From NCBI GenBank assembly GCA_025769875.1, contig JAGFNK010000009.1, forward strand, positions 186,001 through 250,000: a stretch of 64,000 nt of DNA, given 5' to 3'. This DNA comes from Russula earlei. Its lineage: Eukaryota; Basidiomycota; Agaricomycetes; Russulales; Russulaceae. The notes beneath the pieces were generated by a model. The model ran no database searches, was not told where the DNA came from, and was given only the letters and a program-made list of their open reading frames with translations. The translations under genes were made by a program, and so were the position numbers. Below, piece after piece: positions 46,718 through 57,680 of the stretch. Position 1 is the stretch's first letter, and each line of letters begins with the position of its first letter.

Positions 46718-47639
46718 TGTAGTTGATATTGGGAAGGGCCTCTTTAGAAGGGCACACTTGGGTTCATGGGGCCGGACAAGGACTGACCTTGCTTGACTCA
46801 GCGCAGGTCAATGTGTCGCCCCGGAAGCAAACAGGGTTAAAGGAAAATCTGTCATGGGTGGACATCAGGGAGAATGTCACCAGTCCTCCTGCCATTGCAA
46901 GGGGCATGAAGGAATCAAGCAGGGGCGAGAGGGGGGGTTCTGTATCCAAGTTATCGGTGGACACTTTGCCTTGAGTTTTGGGAGGTGGCACGATGATGCA
47001 CTCTTGCGTCTGGCACCGGGACCACCAGCGGCAACAAGCATGGAGCTGCGGCAACTGCTTGTGGGATCAACAGGAGAATGATTTATAACTCAAGTCAGCG
47101 CAGTTTGCGGCTGTCAGGGAGGGACGGTGAGGACGCATGCATATGATTTGGTGTATGTTTGCCACATTCCTTGGCTTGACATCTCCACGGAGGCTCAGGC
47201 GAGGTGACACGCTCATTTGGGTGCCTATGGGCGATATTGGAAGGCTCCACGACCTTGTGAGAGTGTGAGCGGAAGATGTGTGAGCGGAAGATGGTGGCGA
47301 GGGGGATGATCATAGTATGGAGGAAGGCCCATGACTGGGGATGAACAAGTTACCTGTGAGATTCATTAACTCAGTAGCGATTGCTAGTGCATGCTCTGTC
47401 AGAGGATCTAGAGTGGAACCTGTCCATGTTGCGAACAATATTGTTACTGCAAGTAACACATGGCATCTATTAGACCCTCCACATAGAGGCAAAGACAAGA
47501 GATGTAGTTGCCTACTTCAAGACAAACTGACCGATGAAGTTCACTGGGCTGATCGGCAATACTCCCTTCTTTGTTTGGTGATACATTGATCGAGGTAAGA
47601 TGTGGGTTTCATAATAAAAGACAGAGGAGTATCCTTGGA

Positions 47640-47765
47640 TGGCCTTGAGGGAAAGTAGCTGCATGGCGATCCGTTGATGCTGTCGCCTGCAGAGGAAACA
47701 TCATCCGCATGGCACTGTTGTTGACCAGCAAGTCAATTCGTGCATTCGAAATCACGACAAAGAGC
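47640..47765 (-). pseudogene. Fragment resembling a short-chain dehydrogenase
   Basis: Minus-strand reading gives ARIDLLVNNSAMRMM, which matches the structural NNAG strand (IDxLVNNAG) of short-chain dehydrogenases. The frame ends within about 40 codons. Probably another captured fragment; too short to be sure. Confidence 0.35.
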
Positions 47766-47884
47766 TGGTTACCCATCCAGATAGAGAAGAGTGGCCCATA
47801 TATCCTTGACCAGGCTCATAGAGTGTGCTCAGGATAAGAGCGAAGTAGTAACGAAGGAGCGGGCCAGGAGGGATCATATGGATA

Positions 47885-48422
47885 TGGCAGGTCCAAAATT
47901 TTGCATGCAGATCGGCACCCAAAAATCGAAATTTCAGGAACTGAACATTAGGCTCCCATATTTTGGCTGCACCTAGACACAGTATATAAGGTTCTACTGT
48001 CCAAGTTTCAAGGCAATCTATTGAGAAATGGTTGAGATATGGCAGTTCGAAATTTCGCACTCAGATCACACCCAAAAATCGAAACTTCAAGAACTAAGAA
48101 TTAGACCCCAACTCTTGGGCTGCACCTAGATAAAGTACATGAGATCCCATTGTCAAAGTTTCAAGTCAATCGATTGAGAAACAGTTGAGATATGGCAGTT
48201 CAAAGTTTTGCACCCATGTCAGCACCCGAAAATCGACATTTCAAGAACTGAATATTATGCTCCCATATTTTAGCTGCACCTAGATACAGTATATAAGGTT
48301 CTACTGTCAAAGTTTCAAGGCAATCTGTATCTGTTGAGAAACTGTTGAGATATAGCAGTTTTGATTTCACACTTGAAATGACATCCAAAAATGGCAAGTG
48401 CAAGGTCATGTGAAAACGACAG
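47885..48422. repeat. Right terminal inverted repeat
   Basis: Reverse complement of 44729-45245 with very few changes; the clearest difference is a 6-bp insertion (TATCTG near 48325). Near-identity of arms around 0.5 kb long indicates recent activity or gene conversion. Confidence 0.85.
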
Positions 48423-49979
48423 TAAATGTTCCATCAACATTTTTCATGTGTCATGTAGTTGATAGTTCTCTTGTTGACAGGTGAAGGTTTTTTTACTGTT
48501 TTAGGTGAAATGAAGTATTCAGTGGCTCCACTATCCACTAAAGCTTTCTTTTCAGCTTTGTTTGGTCCAGTGTAAATAGTAATCATGGTTTGTATTGACC
48601 TTTTCCTGGCTTTGTACACTGAATCTGTATTTAAGGCCCGAGCGATTGCCATTGCACCCAGGCATCTGAAAAATCCTGTTCTTTTTTTTTGGTCTTGTTG
48701 TTCTCCTCTGAGAGCATCCTAATAAAGACCTCTTTGTCTTCTTTAGACAGGGCTTTCATGGCATTGACAACTTTGATGGCTGCATTTTCTTCGTGATTTC
48801 CACCATGGAGGATTCAGATGTGGTGGTAGTGTCAGCAGCACATGCACAAGTGGGTTCATGTTTTGTTTTAGTGGGGCAGTCATGAGCTAGGTGTCCTCAA
48901 AGGGAGCATTGGAAACACCTTCCTTCTTCACAATGTTTCTGTTTCTCAGCCTCAGTTGTTGCCTTGTGTGCAGCACTGGCACTGGTGTCCATTGCATTTG
49001 GGTCATGCAGTGGGAGGCATGGACATGCAGGCATGGCATTATTCTGATTATTCCCATGGTTTTCCCAGTTCAAGTTTACTTAACAGCCCCAGGGTTGATT
49101 ATTCTGGAATTGAGTTTGGTTTCATCCATGTGTGCTAGAGTGATTGGACAGGATCACATGCTTGTGCATCCAAACCTGGTGGTGTTTCTGCATGGCTGTG
49201 ACCCAATCTGTAAAGGAAGTGGGGTCTTCTAAGTCAAGGCATGACTCAACCAGACTCCTTGGAAGTCCCCACATGAAAAGGGACATAACAGTGGGTTCAT
49301 CAACATCGAGTCTGGCATGTCTGGCCAACAATTGGAATTCCAAGATGTAGTCATTGAGAAGTCCATCCTTCATCTTTAGTTCTTTAAGTTTATCTTGGGC
49401 TTTCTTGCGTTCAGTGTAGTTGGTGAACATGTGAAGGAATTATTGTTGCATGGCCTCCCAGGCCATGAGTCCCATTGGCACATTTGTTGGGTTGTCTTGT
49501 ACATCTTTGAGCCACTAGTCCATGGCCTTGAGCCATCCTTTGACTTTTGGTCCTTTCATGAGTGAGAGGAAGTAGGCACACTTCTTGATGGGGTCCCTAG
49601 TGATCTTACTATCATGGTTCATAGACATGAATCCATTGAATGTGACTAAGAACACATGTGTGTGCATGTGATTGCTGTTGAAGAAATCTGGTGGGATTCC
49701 TTCCAGTTTTCCATTGTTGGATCCTCACATGTTGTGGTTGGTGTGGATATCATAGTCATTGGGGTCAGGGTCAGGACTGGGGGGACATCTTCTGCATCCT
49801 CTGAATCCTTGAAAAAGGGAGGCACAAGGAGGCACTTGTGCTGTTCCAGATGATGCGGGCTGTGGTTGAATTGGTTTGGGGTTGGTGGTGGTGACAAAAA
49901 TGTGTTGGATATACAATCTGTCATATAGATTAATCCATATTCTGCCTTAATGACATGCTTGCAATACCCCACTCAGAAG

Positions 49980-50892
49980 GAGTGGAAGGAAGGGTTAAAA
50001 AAATATCTTATATATCACATGTAAATTCAGCAAATCACACCAAAAAATAACTCATATCCGAAATAGACTCATATCCAAAATAGACTCATATCCAAAATAG
50101 ACTCATATTAGTTTATTATATCACTTACATCACACCTGTCATTCCCATCACTCATAGAAAATCCCAAAATCTAAGTTCAAGTTCAAGATTCAAGAATTCT
50201 TGGTTGGTAAAAGGGGCCTAATACATCAGTCATCCTATCAGTCAGCGATAACAAAGCATCAGTCAGCCAATCAGTAAGCAGAAAAGAGTAAGCAATCATA
50301 GGTAAGCAGTCAATCATGAGTGCAAGTTGAATCCTAACACAGTAGATACTTCAGTTTCATCTCACAGAAACTGAAGTAAGTACTTACTATCTCATGATCT
50401 TATCAGTAGCTGATTACATGTTGTAGTAACATTTTATTAGATCTATTATGATCTAATCTACCTTATCACTGTGTGATTCAACATTGTCAATGTGGCATGG
50501 TTGTGGGAAATCATCCAGAGTGTTGTTTCTGAGCACAAACATGACCACATGGTCTGTGCACAGCCACAGGGTATATAAGCACCCATGAAATGACTGCTCT
50601 TCCCCTCTGGGATTGTCCCACCACATGTAAATCTAGTATCAATAGTAGTAATTAGTACTTTCATTAGTTTATTTCTTCTTACTATCTATGTGGTGAAGAT
50701 ATGATACCCAGGTGGTGGGAATGTGCGAGTGGGCAAGATGGGCCAGTGGGCCATTGGCATGGCACAGAGTCAGGGATGCATGTAAACAACACAGAGCAGT
50801 GGTAGAGCACAAGAGGGGGACTTGTTTGAAGTGCATGCAAGGGATTTTCAGGAACAGGGAACATGACAACTGATACATTTGCAGGCAATAAG
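49980..50892. other. No gene seen; AT-rich, with a 17-bp tandem repeat
   Basis: Lies upstream of the gypsy Gag and may hold the remains of its 5' LTR, but no matching LTR was found on the other side. It contains the 17-bp repeat at 50050 and scattered TCAGTCA-like words (50220-50330). Confidence 0.4.
50050..50110. repeat. 17-bp tandem repeat, 3.6 copies
   Basis: ACTCATATCCRAAATAG starts at 50050, 50067 and 50084, followed by a partial copy at 50101. The copies differ at one base only. Confidence 0.9.
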
Positions 50893-51142
50893 TGTTGGAT
50901 GTGCAGCCGCTTAGTGCCACGTGAATGGACAATCCGGACCATACATGTAAATAATTAGAATAATTTAGTCATTGTGTTCGTTTCCTCAGTCTTTTACACA
51001 CAAGACTGAGGTCAGTACTACACATTCCTTTACACTCCTTTAAAGCTAATGCTGTACATAGCTATCATCCCTATAGGTTAGATAACTAACCAATACAGTC
51101 TTTTACACACAAGACTGAGCTATCATCCCTATAGCTCCAACA
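50893..51142 (+). repeat. Solo LTR of the same copia family
   Basis: 250 bp, TGTTGG to CCAACA, clearly the same LTR as at 40123 but more diverged. Flanked by the 5-bp duplication ATAAG (50888-50892 and 51143-51147). No internal sequence is present, so the element was lost by LTR-LTR recombination. Confidence 0.92.
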
Positions 51143-51147
51143 ATAAG

Positions 51148-52015
51148 AGGCTATTTTACATGTTTTACAAGTATGTTACTTAAGGAATAAAATAGGGGAG
51201 TGTTTTTAGGAGCCTTTTGGAGTCAAGAATGGAAGTAAGACAGGAATGAAAACATATAGTGGAAAGACTTCAGACTTCAATGGAAATAACACATTGCCTC
51301 TCTATGTGGCTGATGCACTTGTTCCGGTCTTAGTGTGTGCATGCAATTGAGTCACAAGTTTGCATTTTTCTTGGATATGGAGTTGTGGAGGCAGTATGGA
51401 ATGTTCTTGATTTTCAGTTTTGATGTGGGTCATACAAGGCCTGAGAAGGGTCACAGCAGAATGTATTTTCCCCTGAGGGGAGTGGAAAAAATTAGGGGAT
51501 CAAAAATGATCCCAGGGATGCGCTGTGTTGCACTTTTGCACTCCTCCGCACACGCCCCTGGCGGTCCAAAACCACCACTATGTAAGTATAGGTACATATG
51601 TAGTATATTATATATATTGTACAAGACTGGTTGCAACCAATTGCAACTGGTTTTGTACCAGTTTGCAAATATTTGAATGAATGTTGTAAGGCAACTGGCA
51701 ACCCAACTGACCTCAAAAGAGGGCAACTGCAACCAATGGTCCAGTTGGGTTTTGTTTTTTTTTTGGTCCACTGAACTGGACCTTTAAACACAAGCTGGGT
51801 GAATAGCATTTAGTCAGAGGGTGCTGAGATGGTTGTGGTGGAGGGGAGGAAGGACAGTTAATTTTGTGCTAGCAAAGACACACTATCACTGTAATAAACT
51901 GTTCAACTTGTTAACTTGCACAACTTGTACAACTTGTCCTGCCAAGCTTGTGATACTTGTGGCACTTTCCTACTGGTGCACCAGAGAAAAGCTTGGAAAT
52001 CCCTGGCAGTAACAT
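51148..52015. other. No gene seen; contains an interspersed repeat
   Basis: No supported frame. The segment 51464-51577 matches 56943-57042. The segment 51590-51740 has AT-rich and CAACTGG-type inverted words without coding sense. Confidence 0.45.
51464..51577. repeat. Interspersed repeat, copy 1
   Basis: Shares TATTTTCCCCTGAGGGGAGTG, the palindrome GGATCAAAAATGATCC and CTCCTCCGCACACGCCC with 56943-57042. It has internal palindromes but no coding capacity. Probably the end of an unidentified transposon family. Confidence 0.65.
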
Positions 52016-53383
52016 GTGTTCTTGCTGATGTGGTGTCGTCCTATGCTCGCGACATCTGGCTCTTTGTATCCAGATAAGCAATTTAAACGTGTTATGACCT
52101 CTACAATCATGTCCATTCTTTTCGACCACCCGACAATCGTGTCGGAGGAGGATCAGACTATCACACGCATTAAGGAATACAATGACCGCATCAGCCGTGC
52201 CGCGGTGCCGCGGTCCAATCTCGTAGATATATTCCCCTGGATGATACACATACCCAAGAGGTCTTTGGCCTTTCTTTAATTGTCTCGTGTATTCTGATGC
52301 ACGGCCAAATTAGGTTTGCGAAATGGAAGCGAGAAGGCATACGACAATTCAATGAAGACTATGCCATGTTCGCAGGCCTTCTCAATCGTGTCCGGGTTGA
52401 CATGGTATGTACTTATCTTGACTGTCTCACTTAAGTGACAGACGGCGTAGGCCGATGGTGGGAACCGACCAAGTCTCAGCGCGTCTCTGATACAGAACTC
52501 CGAACGAAATCGTATCAGTGAACCTGAGATGTTCCTCGTCGAATCGTTTTAGTAAGTGTGCATGGTTAGTTTCAGCTGGCACGTGAATATACGATGCATT
52601 TCAGCGCCGCAGCCGCCGAAACATAACCACCACACTTTCTTGGTGGGCTCTTGCTATGATTGCTCTTCCCGAAGTGCAGCGCAAAGCACAAGCAGAACTG
52701 GATACCGTAGTTGGCCGCAATCGTCTCCCGACCTTCACAGACGCTCCTCATCCATATTTGGGTGCGGTCATCAAAGAAGTCCTTTGGCGTCCTGTCTTGC
52801 CGCTTGGGGTGTCGCACGCCGCAACCGACGACTGGTACGAGGGCATGTTCATCCCGAAAGGTGCAATATGCCCACCCAATATTTGGAACTGTAATCATGA
52901 CCGGGCGGCATTCGGAGAAGACGCGGATGAGTTCCGGCCTGAGAGACATTTATTAGACAAGGATGAAGAACGATCGTCCGGTCACCTTAAAGCAACTCAG
53001 GCAGGTTACGTCACGTTTGGGTTTGGGCGACGGATCTGCGTGGGCAGGGACCTGGCTCTCGATTCGCTCTTCATCAACACCGCTCGGATATTGTGGGCTG
53101 CGAAACTGGAGCGTGGACGAAAATGGGATGGAGGTCCCACTGGACACGGACACACTCGCGGGCCCGGGCCTCCACGCGTGCGTAGCCTGCTTTTTATCAC
53201 AGCGGGTGTCACCCTAGTTTGATATTCTGGCCATGCAGCCACCCGGTTCCGTACCGTTGCGTCATCATGCATCACGCCTCGGTTCTCGGGGGTGGTGTCT
53301 ATTCTTGCAGAGGAACGCGAGCGCTTGGAGAATTGGCAATGAGGATCTCTACCAGATGCGAAGACCGGTCGTTTGAAGAAGGG
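52016..53383 (+). pseudogene. Cytochrome P450, truncated and frameshifted
   Basis: Fungal P450 fragment. 52080-52262 reads VMTSTIMSILFDHPTIVSEE and DIFPWMIHIPKR, then an intron and FAKWKREGIRQFNEDYAMF. 52656-53222 holds the I-helix end (TTTLSWWALAMIALPEVQ), the K-helix, PERH, and the haem loop FGFGRRICVGRDLALDS with its Cys. The K-helix reads KEVLWRP where the family has KEVLRWRP, so the ExxR arginine is missing. After AAKLER the frame slips by one base (the true continuation DENGMEVPLDTDT is in another frame), and the end ILAEERERLENW is in a third. The N-terminal membrane anchor and roughly the first 200 residues are absent. Not functional as read. Confidence 0.8.
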
Positions 53384-53673
53384 CCATGCATTCCGGGTGC
53401 TTCTTAAACATGATTATAGCTTGAATATGTCTTGTCCGTTGGCAATGCCCGTGGCGAGCAATTCGTTACCAGGACACAGGTTTGTCACGTGCGCACGCAA
53501 AGGCCCTCGTTCAACCAGTCCAGTTGTGAAAATACCGAGTGATAATGATAATTTATTAATTATCTGAAGAAGACGACGTGGAACTGCTCGCCGACGCACA
53601 GGCTTCGACGTTCGTCAACTATGTACGAAAGCATGAGGCGGAAGAAAGAAACGAACCTGTACAGCCGCTAAAA

Positions 53674-55746
53674 TTACCCTCGAACAGGCCAAGTGTCGGG
53701 GTAAAAGACGGCGTTCTTGTACTTCTTCTTAATCTCGGCCAGGAGCCACCATCCAGGAGTACAGTATGTAACGTGAAAACTTGTCAAGCCGCCTTTGTTG
53801 CGGCCAGAGTGGAGTTGGCCGACGATGCGAGCTTTGCCGTCCTTCATGTGCCAGACGAGAGAGCCCGAGTCTCCTTTATCAGCGAAGACTTCGACAGCCT
53901 CGATGCCAAGGTTGTAGATGGCGAGCTCCATGGATTCGACGCCATCTGCGTTGGTGAGAGATTCTAGGCCGGCGTAGCGTCCGACAGTGAGGTCGGTGGT
54001 GTTTCCGTCTTTGCCGACCATAAGGCATCGCTGGCCTTCATTGTCGAACTCTGTAGGGACGGCAAGGTCCTCCTTCGTAGCGCAGCCGAATATCTTGAGC
54101 TTTCTTTCCTCGAGATTCTTGAAGGTGGTCGGTCCACCACCCAGCGGATAAAACATATCCGTGAGCTGTGAAGAAGAATACTTAGATCCTGAATAAGGGT
54201 AAATTTCGTCAGACGAGGCAAAGGCGAGAAAGATAAATCGAAACGCACCAAGATCAACGACGTTTCCTTCAAATGCATCCTTGATCTTCGCCTCCTCAGC
54301 CAAGAACGCAGCCCAGTCCGCGGTATACTGTGTGCGGCCTTGGTCGACCTTAATGGCTGGGGCATATTCAACATGGCCGATGTTGCGGTCGAGCTTGATA
54401 TTCGACCAGTACTTCGTTACCTCGCCGTGGAGTCTCTGGAGATCGGTGATGTCTTTGATCTCGTCGTCCAACTGGCATCGAATCCGCTCCATCTCTTCCG
54501 CACTCTCCGGGCCCTGGTCCCCATTCGCTTGCAGTTTGATGATTTCTTGGGCATAAAGATCAGCGCAAACTACATGATGAGCAATGGCCTTCGTGACCTC
54601 GTCGAGGCCGCGCTGGAATCGACGCATACCACACACGCGCACGTGGTCCTTGGCTGCTCCACCCTTGTGCACGTAGTTGACGGTGGTGTTCTTGCGTAGG
54701 ACGTGACAGTTGCTGACCCCGTAAACCCTGTCGCTGGGGTTACCGTCGTCGTCTTTGTTCTCGTGAAACCAAAGGGTAAGCGTGCCTTGGGAATCGTCCT
54801 CCTCCATATCTTCAGTGGTAAGAGAAACGGCGAGAAGAGGAGTGAGGAATCGGCGAACATAGTGGGTGGCATCAGTGCTGTCAACATGTCACATGAGTGG
54901 GGGGCCTGCCAGCCTCAGCGCGACCGCCTCTCTCCATTCCACTACAACACCCTCGATTTCGTGCTTCCACAGAAGAGCAAGAATTTGCTGAGAGACATCA
55001 TGGGCAGTGTCAGGGGAGGTTGAACCAGGTAGGACGCCGATCCAGATAACAACTGGACCAAGACTCCCCTTCTCCTCTCCCGGCCCGACTGTGTGAAGAA
55101 GCGGGCTGGGTCAATGGATGACCACTGAATCTTCCGCGCCTTGATGATGTCGCGAATCTGGGGACCGACAGTATCCCAGACCTTGTTCAGTGGGGTACCG
55201 AAGACTCCGCGGAGTGACTTGATGGGGACATGGGCAAATCTGCCAACTGGCTTGGGGAATGGTGTAGTGAGGGAGTCGGAACGGTACACAAGTTCCGGGT
55301 GGTCGCCGTCCCAGTAATGCCATTATAATAGGACGCCACTTCATAGGCATCGGGAGCATGCTCGGAAACGACAGTTGTCTCGCTGGAGAAGGTGACAACG
55401 GAGAAATTGGACTTCATGTATGAGTCGCTTAAGATTGGGGAAGCTGGGCAAGCAGGGTGAGTGGGGCGAGCTGGGGCCCTTGTATTGCTGGCCCTGGAGG
55501 TTGATGCATTCAAGGGCGAACAGGGAGAGCTCTGGACGGAAGGTGGTAAGTGCGGTATAGATGCAGAAAGTTATAAAAGGACTTACTGAGCAATTCTGGA
55601 TGTTCTTTCATCGTCCGGGCCACCTGCGCGGCAGCTTCGGAGACTCCTGTACCAAGGAGGCCTGCTTTGTTCAGTTCAACCTCGGTGGGTGGAAAAGCTT
55701 CGAACCTCAGTGTGGAATACACAAAGGAAAAAATGATGGGACACAC
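53674..55746 (-). pseudogene. Trypsin-like protease-family gene with three lesions
   Basis: Member of an agaric-specific family whose C-terminal half looks like a chymotrypsin-fold serine protease: VYGVSNCHVLRK (candidate His) near 54715, and DKGDSGSLVWHM (candidate nucleophile Ser) near 53860. The 377-codon frame 54807-53674 is open, with an in-frame 63-nt intron ending at GSKYSSSQL. Upstream, FAHVPIKSLRGVFGTPLN, WDTVGPQIRDIIK and RKIQWSSIDPARFF are read from 55289. Compared with its own partial copy at 57114, it has lost one G near 55311 and one base near 55087, and has TGA (54891-54889) where CGA (Arg) is expected. A possible N-terminal exon starts at 55746 (MCPIIFSFVY). The full gene is broken; the C-terminal domain could be made from the ATG at 54807. 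Confidence 0.7.
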
Positions 55747-55899
55747 TGGGGGTATACATAACGAAGTTGAGTTGAGTTGAGTAAAGTTTGCAAATGGAGA
55801 CGCAGATTGGTTTGGGGAGAGATGAAGTGAATAGCGTCTCCGAATATATTATGATAGTGTATTTATATGGCTTCTTCTATGTCCGCCATTTCGGCGAGA

Positions 55900-56480
55900 T
55901 GTTCATGCGAACAAAGCGCGTGGATGTGTTGGTCTTCTGCAATCGACTGTGAAGGGAAGTTGGAATGGGAGCGACGATCTCCAAGTTGAGCTGTGACACC
56001 CAAACAAGGTTCGAAAGTGGCAAGTCACCTTCCCCAAATACTCCGGCTTTCCATGTTCGCTTGCTTGCGTTAGAGCAAACACAGAAACGAATCCCAAAGT
56101 GAATTCCTGGCATGCACTTGGCCTATCTCCTGGTCCACGGCCGCCAATGATTTTGTCCAGGATGACCATCGCCTGTTCGTACTCATCATTTAAGAAAGTG
56201 CAAGGAGAGAAGTGGCGAGTGCGATCGATACTCGATCTAGTTCTGGTAGGCATTTATTCGCCTTCTGGAGGCATCCAATGACTTTCTCAGAGGGAAGTGG
56301 GACGAATATCGCTTCTGTGTGGCGGAGAGTGGCCTCTTCGAGATCGTCCTGTTGTCTCTCGCTTCGTGCTAGTGCCAGTGAAGCGAGCCAGTCGGGGGCA
56401 CGCAGAGTTCGCAAGGCTGAACGGAGATCCGGAACAGTTGTCTTCGAGCCGAGGGGAGCAAGCGAGAGCGGGAGAGACGG
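55900..56480 (-). pseudogene. Fragment of an agaric TPR-repeat protein
   Basis: Minus-strand frames give DLEEATLRHTEAIF and LPELDRVSIALATSLLAL, then in the next frame NDEYEQAMVILDKIIGGRGP and ACQEFTLGFVSVFALTQASE. These resemble the TPR array of large agaric TPR/CHAT proteins as I remember them. Both ends are cut and the frame changes between pieces, so it is a relic. It lies between the protease pseudogene and its inverted copy. Confidence 0.45.
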
Positions 56481-56942
56481 AAAGGGAAGGTTGCAAACCC
56501 AAAGGATGAGGGGCCGAGCAGGAACGAGCGCGTGCCGCGATGCGAGAGGGCCCGTAAGTAAGGCGCTGAGGGAGTCGGAGGACTGGCGGCGACAAATGGA
56601 GAAGTACGGCGAGTTGCTAAACAGAGGAGCGAAGATGAAAAGGGGAGATGTCGAGAGGTGTTGAAGAGGGACTTGGACACTTGGTGTGGCGGCGTTGACA
56701 TTCGATCATCCTCTTGCCTTCAGCTAGGTCTCCAGTGATGACGAGGGTGATATGCGTCTCCTCGAGCTAGAGGAGGAAGGGGTTGAGAAGAAAAGTGTGC
56801 CACGCGACTGAGTTGTACGTATGCATTGATGGGAGACTCGAATTATTATGGAATGATTTCATTTGGAGTTCTTGGTTTTTGTTTTTGACTTTTTCAATTT
56901 TGATCTGAATGAAAACAAAGTAAAAAAGGAGTAAAGAGAATT

Positions 56943-57042
56943 TATTTTCCCCTGAGGGGAGTGCCAAAATTTCAGGGATCAAAATGATCCCGGGACGCGC
57001 CGTGTTGCGCTTTCGCGCTCCTCCGCACGCACCCAAAACCGC
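56943..57042. repeat. Interspersed repeat, copy 2
   Basis: Second copy of the repeat at 51464 in the same orientation, starting TATTTTCCCCTGAGGGGAGTG and ending in CCTCCGCACGCACCCAAAACC. It immediately precedes the duplicated protease-family segment, so it may mark a breakpoint of that duplication. Confidence 0.65.
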
Positions 57043-57113
57043 CATAAACCCCAATGACCACCCTTAGAGAATAACCATTCTGAGACCCACCATCTGACTT
57101 TGGCCCAAAAGTA

Positions 57114-57680
57114 GTGAACGCAATGGACTCCCATAAACCCACACCCACCCACCCAGCCCTCTCCGCCCTCACCTTTGCCAGCGAGAGGACCGTTGTTTCT
57201 GAGCAGAGGACCATTGTTTCTGAGCACGGTCCCGACGCCTACGAAAGGGCATCCTATTATAATGGCATTACTGGGGACGGCGACCACCCGGAACTTGTGT
57301 ACCGTTCCGACTCCCTCACCATGCCTTTCCCCAAGCCTGTTGGCAGATTTGCCCATGTCCCCATCAAGTCACTCCGCGGAGTCTTTGGTACCCCACTGAA
57401 CAAGGTCTGGGATACTGTCGGTCCCCAGATTCGTGACATCATCAAGGCGCAGAAGATCCAGTGGTCGTCCATTAGCCTGGCCCGCTTCTTCACACACGGT
57501 CCACCAGGAGAGGAGAAGGGGAGTCTTGGTCCGGTTGTTATCTGGATCGGTGTCCTGCCTGGTTCTACATCCCCTGACACTGCCCACGATGTCTCTCAGC
57601 AGATCCTTGCTCTTCTTCGGAAGCATGAAGTCGAGGGTGTTGTAGTAGAATGGACAGAGGCGGTCTCGCAGAGGCTGTGA
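57114..57680 (+). pseudogene. Inverted partial duplicate of the protease-family gene, N-terminal part
   Basis: One open frame of 188 codons matching 55410-54910 of the minus-strand pseudogene: ASYYNGITGDGDHPELVYRS, FAHVPIKSLRGVFGTPLN, KIQWSSISLARFFTH, LGPVVIWIGVLPGSTS, EVEGVVVEWTEAVSQRL, then a stop at 57680. Here the frame is intact where the other copy has two single-base losses. Everything corresponding to the protease domain is missing, so it can encode only the N-terminal domain. It could serve as a reference for the ancestral frame. Confidence 0.75.

Larger units (their letters stand above)
44729..48422. mobile_element. Long-TIR DNA element carrying host-like gene fragments
   Basis: 3694 bp bounded by CTGTCGTTTTCACG and its inverse, inserted in the gypsy relic. 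The flanks are TA on both sides (44727-44728, 48423-48424); removing the element and one TA restores the gypsy frame (GTFNQLGKFTQ). The inverted repeats are about 520-540 bp and made of about 154-bp sub-repeats. No transposase frame is visible inside. A TA duplication fits Tc1/mariner-type mobilisation, but the long repeated arms look like Foldback elements. The interior holds pieces resembling host genes and a GC-rich pyrimidine tract region (45730-46340). Confidence 0.75.
39946..49980 (-). mobile_element. Ty3/gypsy retrotransposon relic, interrupted by two insertions
   Basis: Reading leftwards on the minus strand: a Gag-like region (49430-49122: LLNDYILEFQLLARHARLD, MSLFMWGLPRSL), a CCHC knuckle near 48910 (CFQC...GHLAHDC), the protease start LVDSGATEYFISPKTVKK (near 48550), then after an insertion FLIVDIGQDNIILGYPFLE, NPKINWSKGTL and FPGPRKWDHTINL (44648-44289), then after a second insertion LKPDTPTTINCRVYPLSPKE and YASGFFLIKKKDGK (40120-39946). 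The rest of reverse transcriptase, RNase H and integrase is gone, and several stops interrupt the frame. No LTR was identified at either end. It is an old, dead element. Confidence 0.8.
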
